From positions 1 through 55,802 of the forward strand of contig JAENYV010000020.1 in the NCBI GenBank assembly GCA_016841605.1: 55,802 bases of DNA, given 5' to 3'. The position numbers and the translations under genes were made by a program. The notes beneath the pieces were generated by a model, which was not told where the DNA came from, searched no databases, and saw only the letters and a list, made by a program, of their open reading frames with translations. The first letter of the stretch is position 1; every line of letters begins with the position of its first letter. Source of the stretch: Dethiobacter alkaliphilus (GTDB lineage: Bacteria > Bacillota > Dethiobacteria > DTU022 > UBA8154). Shown in pieces: positions 10,532 through 18,683 of the stretch.

Positions 10532-10925
10532 GGCCTTCACCCGCGCACTGGTCTATAATGGACTGCCAGTGGGATGTTCGCAGATCCTTAAATGTTGCTT
10601 TTTCATACCGTTGGATGTATTTCCAGGCAGCCCGGTAATTATTTTCGGTAGACTTGGAAATATGCTTATATTTGCCGTCAGACCATTCTTTATATAGTTC
10701 ACCCAGAGTTATACTAGCTTTAGGTGATACAGGGCTTACCCGGTGCAGGGCCAGGGTGTCCATGCCTGCAGACTTGGTTTCAAAGAAGCCAATAGTCTGG
10801 TATAGCTGCTTGCCATCCGGTGACCAACCGACTGTCACTCTATCGATCCATGGCCTGCGGCGTCGCCCTTGGAGTTTATAAACTGTACCGTGGCCGTTAG
10901 GGTTTCTAATCTTTACTACCCCCTA
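10525..10925 (-). pseudogene. Tyrosine integrase, N-terminal fragment
   Basis: Reading from about 10925 down, the sequence shows the AP2-like arm domain of Gram-positive integrases (NGHGTVYKLQGRRRRPW, then VGWSPDGKQLYQTIGFFETK) followed by a core-binding domain (ITLGELYKEWSDGKY, ENNYRAAWKYI, FKDLRTSHWQ). The catalytic domain with its Arg, His and Tyr residues is absent: the frame is lost near 10525, where a DUF6809-like gene abuts it. This is a different integrase from the scar at 1530-1701. Confidence 0.8.
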
Positions 10926-10949
10926 AACAAAAACTTTTACAACAAACAT

Positions 10950-11710
10950 CTAAGCTATTTCTCGTTCAATAAATTGCTCAGCATTTTTTTTAAAATCCTC
11001 TAAATCAATAAATTGTTTGTCAGCTGCACTGGTCAACCTTGAACGATCTTTCTTTGGCAGAGTTTCAAATTCCTGATGAATAACAAAGCTTCTAAAGGGT
11101 AATCTTGCCTTTTGAAACTCTAGACAACAAATTGTCGTGAGCCTTGCTTTAGGAACATCTTTTACCCCGAACAAATAAATCGGTTTCTTCCCTGCCTCAA
11201 GCGAAAAATCAACTTCTAAATCGTCTCTATCAGGTAAAGGCTGAACATTTTTGACTATATTATATTTGTTAAGATTATCATATATAAACTCTTCAAGCAT
11301 TTCATAAAACAAACTTTGAACGACTTCCCTTCGGAATTGTCTCATGCTGGATATCTTGGCAATTGCTTGAACGAACTGTAAAGACATTTGATATAAATGT
11401 TTAGGGTCAACGTCTATATAAATATTGCCATTTTGTTCTTTTAGCCCATTCTCGGATATAATGTTTTGAAAAATACGCTCTTTATTTGGAGTATCTAAGT
11501 CATAAGTGTAAGACAAATGCATTAAAGACATTCCGTAATCAGTAATCCTAATTTTAGTTTTTTCCGGTGATTCTTCATAAAAGATATCAAGCATGTCCCC
11601 ATCTTCATAATAAAATGGAGCAATTAATTGAGTTATTCCTGGGCGTTTTTCATGGAAATCTATTCTTTGATTAAATTGTTCTTTAAGCAATTCAAGATAA
11701 TCGCTATTCA
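10950..11710 (-). CDS. DUF1828 protein
   Basis: The N-terminal 90 residues resemble DUF1828 (APFYYEDGDMLDIFYEE and ITDYGMSLMHL), and the C-terminal half resembles the DUF1829-type region that follows it. The start at 11710 is preferred because GAGGGGCG lies just upstream; an upstream ATG pair at 11729 is less well placed. It overlaps the DUF6978 gene by seven bases, forming a two-gene unit. DUF1828 proteins occur in prophages and defence islands, and their function is not established. A nuclease-like fold has been suggested for such proteins but cannot be shown here. Confidence 0.7.
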
Positions 11711-12225
11711 TAATTTCGCCCCTCATCAAGCAATGATAACTGGCATCTAGTATTAAAATATTTTTCTGATCCAGAAATATTGCAATACTTTACGAAAAAA
11801 AGTATTGCTTCATCAAGGTTAATATACTGATTTGTTGTTTTTGCATAGATATCCGATTTTTTTCCGACATTAATATTGAAATCTTTTGCTAAATGTATGT
11901 GATACTTGTTATGGTGTTCCCCGCCCAAAAAATCATTTACATGATCTCCATGAGGCCCATTACATCTAACAAGGGTTATTCGCTTTGTGCCATCTTGAGG
12001 GTGATACATTAAGCCAATAGTAAAGTTTTCTTCAAACTTTTCATTCTTACGCATGTAGACTGAAAATTTATAGGTACCATCCTTAGATTGAAGATCCATG
12101 CCATTACGATAATGACCGTTTTCTAATAGCATATCTTTCCGCGGTGGAGTAGTAATTATTTTTTCACATTTAATAAGGCGATCTAAATCCTCTTGGGTAT
12201 AGGTGCGCAAGGGTATCACTCCCAC
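11704..12225 (-). CDS. DUF6978 family protein
   Basis: The 173-residue protein has a conserved-looking core: NGHYRNGMDLQS, FSVYMRKNEKFEENFTIGL, LVRCNGPHGDHV and HYHIHLAKD-like residues near 115-140, typical of DUF6978. Its function is unknown. It starts with GTG at 12225 (or 12219) after AAGGTGGGA. Translational overlap with the DUF1828 gene suggests that the two products act together. Neighbouring genes are prophage-type regulators. Confidence 0.7.
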   Translation of the reverse strand: MGVIPLRTYTQEDLDRLIKCEKIITTPPRKDMLLENGHYRNGMDLQSKDGTYKFSVYMRKNEKFEENFTIGLMYHPQDGTKRITLVRCNGPHGDHVNDFLGGEHHNKYHIHLAKDFNINVGKKSDIYAKTTNQYINLDEAILFFVKYCNISGSEKYFNTRCQLSLLDEGRNYE

Positions 12226-12283
12226 CTTAAACGTATTCTATCATAAAATAACCGTAACAATTCAATCAAAAGAAAATTCTTCT

Positions 12284-12724
12284 TTATTCCCTGAACAGCT
12301 TCCCCTCCCCCCAATATACTTTCACCGGCTTAGGCGGCACCATGCTCCTGGCTGCATACTTTTCAACTGTTTCCCCGTATTCCGGAGGCTCGTCCACCAG
12401 GAGCATAGCAACAAAGAGGTCCGCTTTGCGTTCGTAGCGCCCCGGGACAAAATTTGTCTGTTCTTTGATAAAAAAGTAACCTACATTTGCAGGGTGCAGC
12501 TCTTCATGGCCGATTTCATGAGCTATTATGGCCCGTTTTTCGTGTTCCGGCAGGTTGGCTTTAACACCAAGAATTTTTCTTTCTCCCAGGTAGAAAATAA
12601 GCCCCCTGATTTTCCGAAAAGCATATTCGAAGATCTCGATTCCCAGGTGTTCAGCCAGTTCATATGGGCACCTGGTTTTGTATTTTTTTATAAGACTGCT
12701 TACTGAGGCTTTAATGTGGCTCAT
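12284..12724 (-). CDS. immA: ImmA/IrrE-family metallopeptidase
   Basis: Residues 69-73 are HEIGH, the zinc-binding HExxH of ImmA/IrrE proteases, in a helix preceded by KRAIIA and followed by EELHP. The N-terminal region (CPYELAEHLGIEIFEY) is the usual lead-in. These enzymes cleave an XRE-family repressor to induce a prophage or ICE. The matching repressor is the XRE gene at 13385-13762 in the same orientation, but here a RelE module sits between the two genes, an unusual insertion. Confidence 0.9.
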   Translation of the reverse strand: MSHIKASVSSLIKKYKTRCPYELAEHLGIEIFEYAFRKIRGLIFYLGERKILGVKANLPEHEKRAIIAHEIGHEELHPANVGYFFIKEQTNFVPGRYERKADLFVAMLLVDEPPEYGETVEKYAARSMVPPKPVKVYWGEGKLFRE

Positions 12725-12732
12725 CGGTCACC

Positions 12733-13076
12733 GTCGGTATATGTATTTATTTGTCGAAAAGCATGAAAAGCAGAAAAACTACCTCATTTTTGAAAAGTTT
12801 AGGGGTAGTTTTTTATCTCAGTCAAATTGTGTTTAGGATTTATATTTACTTGTAGGCATCCTTTCTATGCTTTACCCGTAAAGCATATACTGTTGCCTCT
12901 CCACCGGAGTAGAGCAGCAGAACCCTGTAATCTCCGACCCTCAGCCGCCACCGGTCAGGTACACCTTTAAGCTTGCGAAGATCCACAGTATTAATATCTT
13001 TGGTCATATTATCAAGGGCCGACTTAATGCGGCTCTGAGTTTGCTTGTCAAACCTGGCCAGATCCTTTTGAGCCTT
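12733..13076. repeat. Direct repeat, copy 2 (terminator plus relE)
   Basis: This is the partner of 661-1005. It includes the terminator-like hairpin at about 12775-12813 and all but the start of the intact relE gene. Its left edge lies a few bases upstream of the immA start codon, so the toxin cassette appears to have been placed precisely between immA and the repressor gene. Confidence 0.85.
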
Positions 13077-13097
13077 TTCGGTAACAAATAGCTTCAT
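12846..13097 (-). CDS. relE: RelE/ParE-type mRNA interferase toxin
   Basis: The intact 83-residue protein shows the RelE fold: an N-terminal strand (LFVTEKAQKDLARF), a helix with many Lys/Arg, then RWRLRVGDYRVLLLY and a final Y-A-L-R-V-K-H-R-K-D-A-Y-K segment with the basic residues used by RelE on the ribosomal A site. It overlaps the upstream antitoxin by four bases. A truncated copy is at 775-1005. Confidence 0.9.
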   Translation of the reverse strand: MKLFVTEKAQKDLARFDKQTQSRIKSALDNMTKDINTVDLRKLKGVPDRWRLRVGDYRVLLLYSGGEATVYALRVKHRKDAYK

Positions 13098-13348
13098 AGT
13101 TCAAGTTCCTGCTTTACCTGCTCCCAGGATTTACAGCAACCTTTTTTAATATCCTTTACACCTTCAGCCCAAGCTGTTTCGTCATCTTCAGTCCATGGTT
13201 CATCATCGTAAGGGAGAAAACGAATATCACCGTCGATCTCTATCCACTCACCATGTGCAGAAGGGGTTACCTGTTTCAGAAATTCTGCTTTCTCCTGTGG
13301 GGTCAATAAGGCAAACTCTTTAGATAGTCTTTCAACTTTAGGGGACAT
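13094..13348 (-). CDS. Antitoxin partner of RelE
   Basis: This acidic 84-residue protein begins SPKVERLSKEFALLTPQEKAEFL and has a negatively charged C-terminal half (DEPWTEDDETAW), suited to neutralising the basic toxin encoded next. The ATG at 13348 follows GAGGTGACTTGGTC. A TTG two codons earlier is possible. The N-terminal helix pair resembles addiction-module components found before RelE/ParE toxins. Confidence 0.75.
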   Translation of the reverse strand: MSPKVERLSKEFALLTPQEKAEFLKQVTPSAHGEWIEIDGDIRFLPYDDEPWTEDDETAWAEGVKDIKKGCCKSWEQVKQELEL

Positions 13349-13384
13349 GACCAAGTCACCTCGTTTTTTTAAACAATATAAAAT

Positions 13385-13762
13385 TTATGTCTTCTGCTTT
13401 TTCCTTTTCCAAACCATCTTCAGGAAACCGATGATATCCTCTTTATCTTCATCGTCCAGGGGAGCGCCGTTGAATTTTACGTTGCTATTGCGGAGGAAGT
13501 CCTCAAGTTCGGCATCGGTGGGTTTATTGCCGTCATTGTTTAAATAGCCGGCAGCTTTTAATAAATTTTCGTAGGGATATTTATAGGCTTTAGCAAGGCG
13601 CTCTAAGGTATCGGTAGACGGTTTAATTTGCTTGCCACTGCGCGGGTCTATCCCTTTTTCCAGAACTCCTAAATAGGTATGGCTAATTCCAGCCTTTTCG
13701 GCTACTTCTCGTAAAGTTTTATCTCCTCGTAATTCCATGAGCAAGCGGGATAGATTGTTCAA
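13385..13762 (-). CDS. XRE-family repressor (CI/ImmR-like)
   Basis: Residues 8-70 form a helix-turn-helix (LREVAEKAGISHTYLGVLEKG, then TDTLERLAKAYKYP). The C-terminal 50 residues are the dimerisation or peptidase-target region. It starts with TTG at 13762 after GGAGGAATTTTAA. Its divergent neighbour is a small Cro-like gene, and the intergenic region has a palindromic operator. Together with immA this is the standard lysis/lysogeny-type switch of Gram-positive prophages and ICEs. Confidence 0.85.
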   Translation of the reverse strand: MNNLSRLLMELRGDKTLREVAEKAGISHTYLGVLEKGIDPRSGKQIKPSTDTLERLAKAYKYPYENLLKAAGYLNNDGNKPTDAELEDFLRNSNVKFNGAPLDDEDKEDIIGFLKMVWKRKKQKT

Positions 13763-13844
13763 TTAAAATTCCTCCAAGTAGCACCTATAGTTCTATTGTA
13801 AGGCATACTTTACAATAAATAAAGCAAAACTTACAAAAATATTT

Positions 13845-13884
13845 GTAATACATGATTGACAAACTGTAAACCATGTATTACGAT
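13845..13884 (+). promoter_or_regulatory. Cro-gene promoter with flanking operator
   Basis: TTGACA (13856-13861) and TACGAT (13879-13884) are separated by exactly 17 bases. The inverted repeat GTAATACATG (13845-13854) with CATGTATTAC (13872-13881) brackets the -35 and overlaps the -10, so a repressor dimer bound here would block transcription of the rightward gene. Confidence 0.75.
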
Positions 13885-13910
13885 AATCCTGGAACGGAGG
13901 TGAAAGGTGT

Positions 13911-14114
13911 ATGGATGTCCATAATAAGCTAAGGGAAATCCGCAGGGAAAAAGACGTAACACAGCAAAAGCTCGCCACTGCTTTAGGTGTTTCAAGACAA
14001 ACTATTATCACTGTTGAAAAAGGCCATGTTAAGCGACCTTCCGATGAGCTAATGTTATCTATCGCCAATTATTTTGATTTAAAAGTTAGCGATATTTTTT
14101 TACGCCTCTTGTAA
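13911..14114 (+). CDS. Cro-like XRE regulator
   Basis: The 67-residue protein is a single helix-turn-helix: TQQKLATALGVSRQTIITVEKG is the recognition region. It is divergent from the larger repressor and probably the first gene of a rightward early transcript that continues into excisionase- and replication-like genes. The ATG is preceded by CGGAGGTGAAAGGTGT. Confidence 0.85.
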   Translation: MDVHNKLREIRREKDVTQQKLATALGVSRQTIITVEKGHVKRPSDELMLSIANYFDLKVSDIFLRLL

Positions 14115-14183
14115 AACATGTATTCCAGGGAGAAGCTGCGGAGAGCAGCAAAGCCAAATCAACCGCCTAAGGAGGTAGGATTC

Positions 14184-14418
14184 ATGTCTCTCCAGGAACT
14201 CCAAAAAAACAAACCATCGGCGGATTACTGTTAAAGAAGCGGCAGCCATTATGGGCGTTACGCCCCGCTTTCTGCAACTGGCCCTGCAGCAAGGGCGGTT
14301 TCCGTTCGGCACGGCAGTTAAGATGAAGCGCTGGTCTTACTATATCCATACGGAGCGGTTCATTCAATATATGCTTGGGCAAAGGGGGGAGAAAGAGCGC
14401 CGTAAGGATTCTGCTTAA
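14184..14418 (+). pseudogene. Excisionase/MerR-like HTH gene, frameshift in an A run
   Basis: From the ATG at 14184 (GGAGGTAGG upstream) the frame stops after 16 codons. Removing one A from the seven-A run at about 14201-14207 gives a continuous 77-residue protein with a winged-helix excisionase pattern (ITVKEAAAIMGVTPRFLQLALQQGRFPFG, then R-W-S-Y-Y-I-H-T-E-R-F). The homopolymer position makes either a real slippage mutation or a sequencing error possible. Confidence 0.6.
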
Positions 14419-14496
14419 CAGTATCATATCTTAATTTCCAGGTAATTCTAGTACATTTTAGTGTCATATTTTTTCGCAAAAGGAGGTGAATCATAC

Positions 14497-15060
14497 GTGA
14501 AAGCGATAATTCAGCAGGCCAGAAAGAAGAAGGAGCTCACACAACAACGTGTGGCCAAGCAGATGTTCCTTACCCTGCGTCAGTACCAACGCCTGGAATA
14601 CGGAGAGCAGGAGATGACGCCGGAGCAGGCGGTTAGTTTGGCCAAGATTTTAAATTGCCACGCAGTGACAATGCACTATTGCCGCAAACATTGTGTCATT
14701 GGTCAGCGCTATTGTTACGAGATACTCAACAATGTGGACCTTTCGCCGCAAAATATCCTGCTCAAGCTATATCTGGTCCACCGGGATGCAGGCGAGGCTC
14801 TGAGGAGAATGTTCCGCACCATCGTAAACAAGCAGTGCAGCGAGGATTTTACCGAAGCTGAGAAAAGGTCTTTTAAATTAGATCTTCATGATCTGCTGGA
14901 CCTGGAGCACACTATTGAGATGCTGAAAATTGAACTGGACCGGCGGCAGTGGTTCAACATTCCATTTTTAATCAGTGAGCATAACAGCAAGTGCTATCAA
15001 CAGGGTTATGTAGTGAGTGATTCAGTAAAAGAAGGGCCCTATAAGTATGGAATCCACTAG
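14497..15060 (+). CDS. XRE-family DNA-binding protein, 187 residues
   Basis: A GTG at 14497 sits seven bases after AAAGGAGGTGA; a longer frame from 14461 is not supported. Residues 1-60 are a helix-turn-helix (LTQQRVAKQMFLTLRQYQRLEYGEQEM). The middle contains a small Cys/His cluster (CHAVTMHYCRKHCVIGQRYC) that could bind a metal, followed by helical segments. It is probably an early phage/ICE regulator in the Cro-led transcript. Confidence 0.7.
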   Translation: MKAIIQQARKKKELTQQRVAKQMFLTLRQYQRLEYGEQEMTPEQAVSLAKILNCHAVTMHYCRKHCVIGQRYCYEILNNVDLSPQNILLKLYLVHRDAGEALRRMFRTIVNKQCSEDFTEAEKRSFKLDLHDLLDLEHTIEMLKIELDRRQWFNIPFLISEHNSKCYQQGYVVSDSVKEGPYKYGIH

Positions 15061-15137
15061 CATGATAAGCAGTTATCTTTGTATAAAAGGTCGGGTAGAG
15101 GCAATAACGAAGCTCAGGCCTAATGGGAGGAAGAAAG

Positions 15138-15479
15138 ATGAAATTTGTCGACAAATTACACCGTGAAGAGTTTGAAAAATTAGTAAAGAAATGCAATGCG
15201 CAGCCGGGGGAAAAAGATATCAGAGCAGCTGTTTATCTTCTAAGTTCTCCCCTTTTGTCAAGGAAAAAAACAGAGAGATATGTTCATCCTTGCGGGATAC
15301 GGTTTTCGGAACTGCTGGATAATGCCGGAGCCTGGAGCTGCAGCGAAAGGGGTTTGGCTAAGCTGGCGGCAAGCCTCTTCAACTCAAGCTGGAAGGCAGA
15401 TGTTAACGATGTTTTCTGGAGCCTGGATGCCGAGAATGTGGACTTGGCTTTGGAAGCACTGCGCATCAGATTCCAATGA
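15138..15479 (+). CDS. DUF6075-like protein
   Basis: The 113-residue product starts M-K-F-x-D..H and has an alternating helical pattern with AAVYLLSSPLL and KLAASLFNSSW segments similar to DUF6075/DUF2538-type phage proteins of Gram-positive elements. AATGGGAGG lies upstream of the ATG. Its function is unknown. It is in a collinear run of small genes leading to the replication genes. Confidence 0.5.
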   Translation: MKFVDKLHREEFEKLVKKCNAQPGEKDIRAAVYLLSSPLLSRKKTERYVHPCGIRFSELLDNAGAWSCSERGLAKLAASLFNSSWKADVNDVFWSLDAENVDLALEALRIRFQ

Positions 15480-15493
15480 TGAAAGGAGCGGTG

Positions 15494-15646
15494 ATGACCA
15501 TGTTAGTATCTGTTTTTAGCGGAACAAACAGGGATTTCCGCAGATGGCTGCAGGAAAGTCTGTACCAAGCTAAGGTGGTAAAGATGCAGCAGCATAACCC
15601 CAAAAAGAAAAGCCGCCTGTTAAGCGGCAGAAGAAAACTTCTATAA
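15494..15646 (+). CDS. Small basic protein, 50 residues
   Basis: A short frame with GAAAGGAGCGGTG directly before its ATG reads MTMLVSVFSGTNRDFRRWL and ends in a very basic tail (PKKKSRLLSGRRKLL). The good ribosome binding site and the tight spacing to the preceding gene argue that it is real. It is not recognised; the basic tail suggests nucleic acid contact. Confidence 0.45.
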   Translation: MTMLVSVFSGTNRDFRRWLQESLYQAKVVKMQQHNPKKKSRLLSGRRKLL

Positions 15647-15841
15647 ATCAAGTATAGCAAAGTCAGTAAAGAGAAGTCAACCCCCGGGCGGGTCGCCGGG
15701 TTTGCCGGAGAACCGGCAACCCGTTCGGTCGGGAAGTAGGAAATGGAGGAGAAACCTGATACAAACGAGAGGAAGAAGGCCACGCCCGGAACGATAACAC
15801 TCTCAAGCTTGGCCGTGCTAAACATTAAAACGAAAGGAGAA

Positions 15842-16078
15842 ATGCATATCATGCTCATTTGCGAAGGCTGTACCGTGAAAATCAAGTTTAACAGCACGAA
15901 AAAAATTCGCAGGCTCACCGCCGAGGACAGCAGCGACAGCTATAGCAACCGTTATAAAACCATACATACTAATTTCCCCGTGGGACAGGCGCTGCTCGGC
16001 AAGCGGATCGGCGATGTCTTCCATGTGCAGACCCCCGGTGGGCAAGCCAGAATTGAAGTGCTGGAGGTAACAAGATGA
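15842..16078 (+). CDS. GreA/GreB C-terminal-like domain protein
   Basis: From the ATG at 15842 (AAAGGAG upstream) the 78-residue protein ends with HTNFPVGQALLGKRIGDV and V-Q-T-P-G-G-Q-A-R-I-E-V-L, the FKBP-like C-terminal domain of Gre transcript-cleavage factors. The coiled-coil that enters the RNA polymerase channel is absent. Stand-alone copies occur on mobile elements; their role is not known. It overlaps the next gene by four bases. Confidence 0.7.
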   Translation: MHIMLICEGCTVKIKFNSTKKIRRLTAEDSSDSYSNRYKTIHTNFPVGQALLGKRIGDVFHVQTPGGQARIEVLEVTR

Positions 16079-16272
16079 GCAGCAAAAACGACTCCACGAA
16101 GAAAGGGCAAGGCACGCCCCAGCCGGCCCACTCTGTAGCTTGCATAGATCCGGCCATTACAGCGGAGATGCTCGGGCCGACCCACTTCGCCGCTGTTTTC
16201 TCTATGGAGACAAAAACAGGAACCGTCACTTTGGAACGGCGCAAAGTAGTTCTCCCCTGGCTGACGGAGTGA
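16075..16272 (+). CDS. Hypothetical protein, 65 residues
   Basis: It is translationally coupled to the Gre-like gene by an ATGA overlap and is followed ten bases later by the replication gene. The sequence (an N-terminal polar segment, then ITAEMLGPTHFAAVFSMET and a final strand) is not recognised. Position and spacing support a real gene. Confidence 0.45.
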   Translation: MSSKNDSTKKGQGTPQPAHSVACIDPAITAEMLGPTHFAAVFSMETKTGTVTLERRKVVLPWLTE

Positions 16273-16281
16273 AGTTAGCCC

Positions 16282-17217
16282 ATGGCACGGCCAGTTAAAG
16301 ACGGCCTGATCTACTTTTCCCTGGATGTGGACATGGCTGATGACGATAAAGTAATACTCATTGTAGCTCAGCACGGGATAACCGGTTTCGGCATCCTCAT
16401 CCGCCTGCTGATGGAGCTCTACAAAAACGGCTACTATTACCCGTGGACCGAAAGGGAACAACTGATCTTCTCCAGCCGCATCAATGCGGAGATAAACACC
16501 GTCCGTGGTGTCGTAAATGACGCCCTGAAATGGGGTTTTTTCCACCGGAAACTCTATGAGAAGTACGAAATCCTCACCTCCCGGGGGACACAGAAGCGCT
16601 ACCTGGAGGGCACGACGAAGAGGAAAGAGATCCGCCTGATTGCAGAATACCTTCTCGTGGAGCCTCCCAAACGGGGCAATATAGTTTTTACCGGAAAAAA
16701 CGGGGTTTCTGCCGGAAAAAACCCCGTTAAATCTGGAAATAATATACAAAGTAAAGTACATGAAAGTACAGAAAACGAAAGTACAGTACTAAAAAACATT
16801 GTGTGTTCCGCAAAAAGCAAAACACACGGTTCAGGTAACGGGGAAAGCACCCCTAAACCAGCCTTTAACGAATATCCACAGGGCTTTTAAGATTTCTGGC
16901 AGGCCTATCCCAAAAGCCGGCGCAAAGAAAAAAGCGCGGCTTACAAGGCGTGGAAAACCAGTCTAAAACAAGGGAAAGCACAGGGGATAACACCGGAGAC
17001 ACTAATCACCGCAGCCAAACACTATGCAGCAGAGATGGCGGAAAAGGGGAAAGAAGCAGATTATATAAAGCTCCCAAAAACATTCCTCGGCCCTGCCAGG
17101 CCCTTCGAAGAATATATCAGCCCGCCAGCAGAGCAGGACCCAGCCCCGCCCAAAGCCTGGGCGATGCTGAGCAGGTACATCAACCCGGAGGAGGTTTTTG
17201 AGCATGACACTAGCTGA
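16282..17217 (+). pseudogene. DnaD/Lin1244-like replication initiator with internal TAA
   Basis: Residues 1-110 match the Lin1244/Lin1753-like (DUF4373) N-terminal domain: GLIYFSLDVDMADDDKVILI, GITGFGILIRLLMELYKNGYY. A TAA at 16888-16890 interrupts the frame exactly before DFWQAYPKSRRKEKSAAYKAWK, the usual C-terminal motif of phage replisome organisers, and the same frame then runs to 17217. The full-length product would be 311 residues. Suppression of one stop would restore it. It overlaps the helicase-loader-like gene. Confidence 0.8.
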
Positions 17218-17738
17218 AGTGGGGAAACTGCTGGCCTTTATTACGGCCGTCTATCCCAATATTGCCATCAAACACGGCACCGTGGAGGCCTGGCATGAAC
17301 TGCTGGAGGACCTCGATCCCAAACCGGCCATCGCGGCCGCCAAAAAAGTCCTGGCCGAGAGCGATTATACCGGCACTGCCGGCTGTGGGCAGAATCAGGA
17401 ACGCCGCCCTGGAGCTGCAAAACGGACGGGGCATCACTGCCCCCGAAGCCTGGGGCCTGGTGCTGGGAATCGTGCGCCGCCATGGCTACTACGGCGAGAC
17501 AGAGGCCCTGCAGGCCCTGCCCCCTGATATATCCCGGGTCGTCAGCTGGATGGGCTGGGCGGAGATCTGCCACAGCGAAAAAGTTGATGTGGTCAGGGCC
17601 CAGTTCATGCGCATGTACGAAGTGCAGGAAAAGAGGTCGCGGGAGCTTGCCGGGCTGCCCCCGGCAGTTAAAATGTTCGTCATGGGGCTGGGCGATACCC
17701 TCAAACTGCCGGAGATGCAGCTGGAAAAATGTTTATGA
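17204..17738 (+). pseudogene. G39P-like helicase loader/inhibitor, frameshifted
   Basis: The start at 17204 overlaps the previous gene. LAEVGKLLAFITAVYPNIAIKHGTVEAW is the N-terminal domain of SPP1 G39P-like loaders. After ESDY an extra base near 17370 shifts the frame, and the remaining protein (VGRIRNAALELQ, APEAWGLVLGIV, FMRMYEVQEKRSRE) continues to 17738. The insertion is not in a homopolymer. Together with the gene before it, the element's replication module is broken. Confidence 0.7.
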
Positions 17739-17867
17739 CCGGAGGCAGGCATCCTGGTTTTTAAACATATGGGGGGGAGGGGAAATTAAACCTGTTTCCA
17801 GAGTAAGGTCATGTCCAGGGCGGCCCTGGCCGTGCCTTGGCATCGGAAGCGGGCATGCTTTTCGCCC

Positions 17868-18231
17868 GGCTGCAGACCCTTGACATGGACGGCTCTGGAA
17901 TGATAATCAGGAGTCCCTTTCCCCCCCCCCTTGGGATGCCGGGGCATCCCCACCCCTATGGCTTTTGACTGTATGTCTTTTAGTGTTTTGTCTTTTGACA
18001 CTTGTGGAGGTGACTTTGCTCCACAGGTGCCCCTGGCGGTAAAGGCATACTAATAAGCCCCAAGCAGAGCAGTACGCCTGGTCCTGCGGGCGTTCTGCGG
18101 CAAAAGCGCAAAAAGCTGACGGTTCCCCAGACGTTAAAGTCCCCTGTGCAGGGGACCAAAGGGGTAGAAGTCCCTTCCCTGGGGGAGGGATTTAGGGCGG
18201 GGGGCTTTTTGCACGTGCGCAGCGAAGCGCA
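17868..18231. repeat. Diverged direct repeat R1, copy B
   Basis: This is the partner of 2101-2440. A ten-C run at about 17922-17931 marks one of the indels. The shared coding-like strand is weak: a HS-K/R-AVHVKGLQ peptide is readable on the minus strand at the left edge of both copies, and QKRK-K/R-L...GVEV on the plus strand of both, which suggests a formerly coding region now decayed. Confidence 0.6.
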
Positions 18232-18278
18232 GCAGGTGCGTTTTTGGGTAGCTGACGGGTTGAAGCCTAACCTTCATC

Positions 18279-18600
18279 TTAAGCAGTACTGGAGGCCGCT
18301 GCTCTTTGTAAGCGGGCGGAAGTTCTGCGGTTTACCCTTCCCGTTGGTCCCCAAAGATTATACTGCAGGGTCCCTAATTGGTTGAAGACGGCATCCAGCC
18401 CTGCACTGACTAAAGAAAACGTTAACAGGTATAGCCAGAAAAGGTGTCTAGTTTTCGGCAAAAAATACAAGTAAACCAATATGGCCGGAGCCCAGGCGAG
18501 GTTTAAGAAAAAGGGGGAGAGTAGGGGATTTCTGATGCCATGGGCGATGGCTGCCCCCATATCCCCTAACACAGCCACCCTCGTAACACTATCTAGGCTT
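18279..18600 (-). pseudogene. Histidine-kinase H-box scar fused to a CBO0543-like membrane segment
   Basis: Read on the minus strand, VAVLGDMGAAIAHGIRNPL is the phosphoacceptor H-box of a sensor kinase. It is followed immediately by FFLNLAWAPAILVYLYFLP and WLYLLTFSLVSAGLDAVF, two membrane helices resembling CBO0543-family proteins, then by frame loss into the R1 flank. Neither partner is complete. The fusion point is near 18520. Confidence 0.5.
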
Positions 18601-18683
18601 GATGATGAGACTAAAAGGGTTTTTAAAGGTTTATCAGAGGATATTTAACGTAAAACCCAGCGAATGAGCGTACAAAACCAGGC

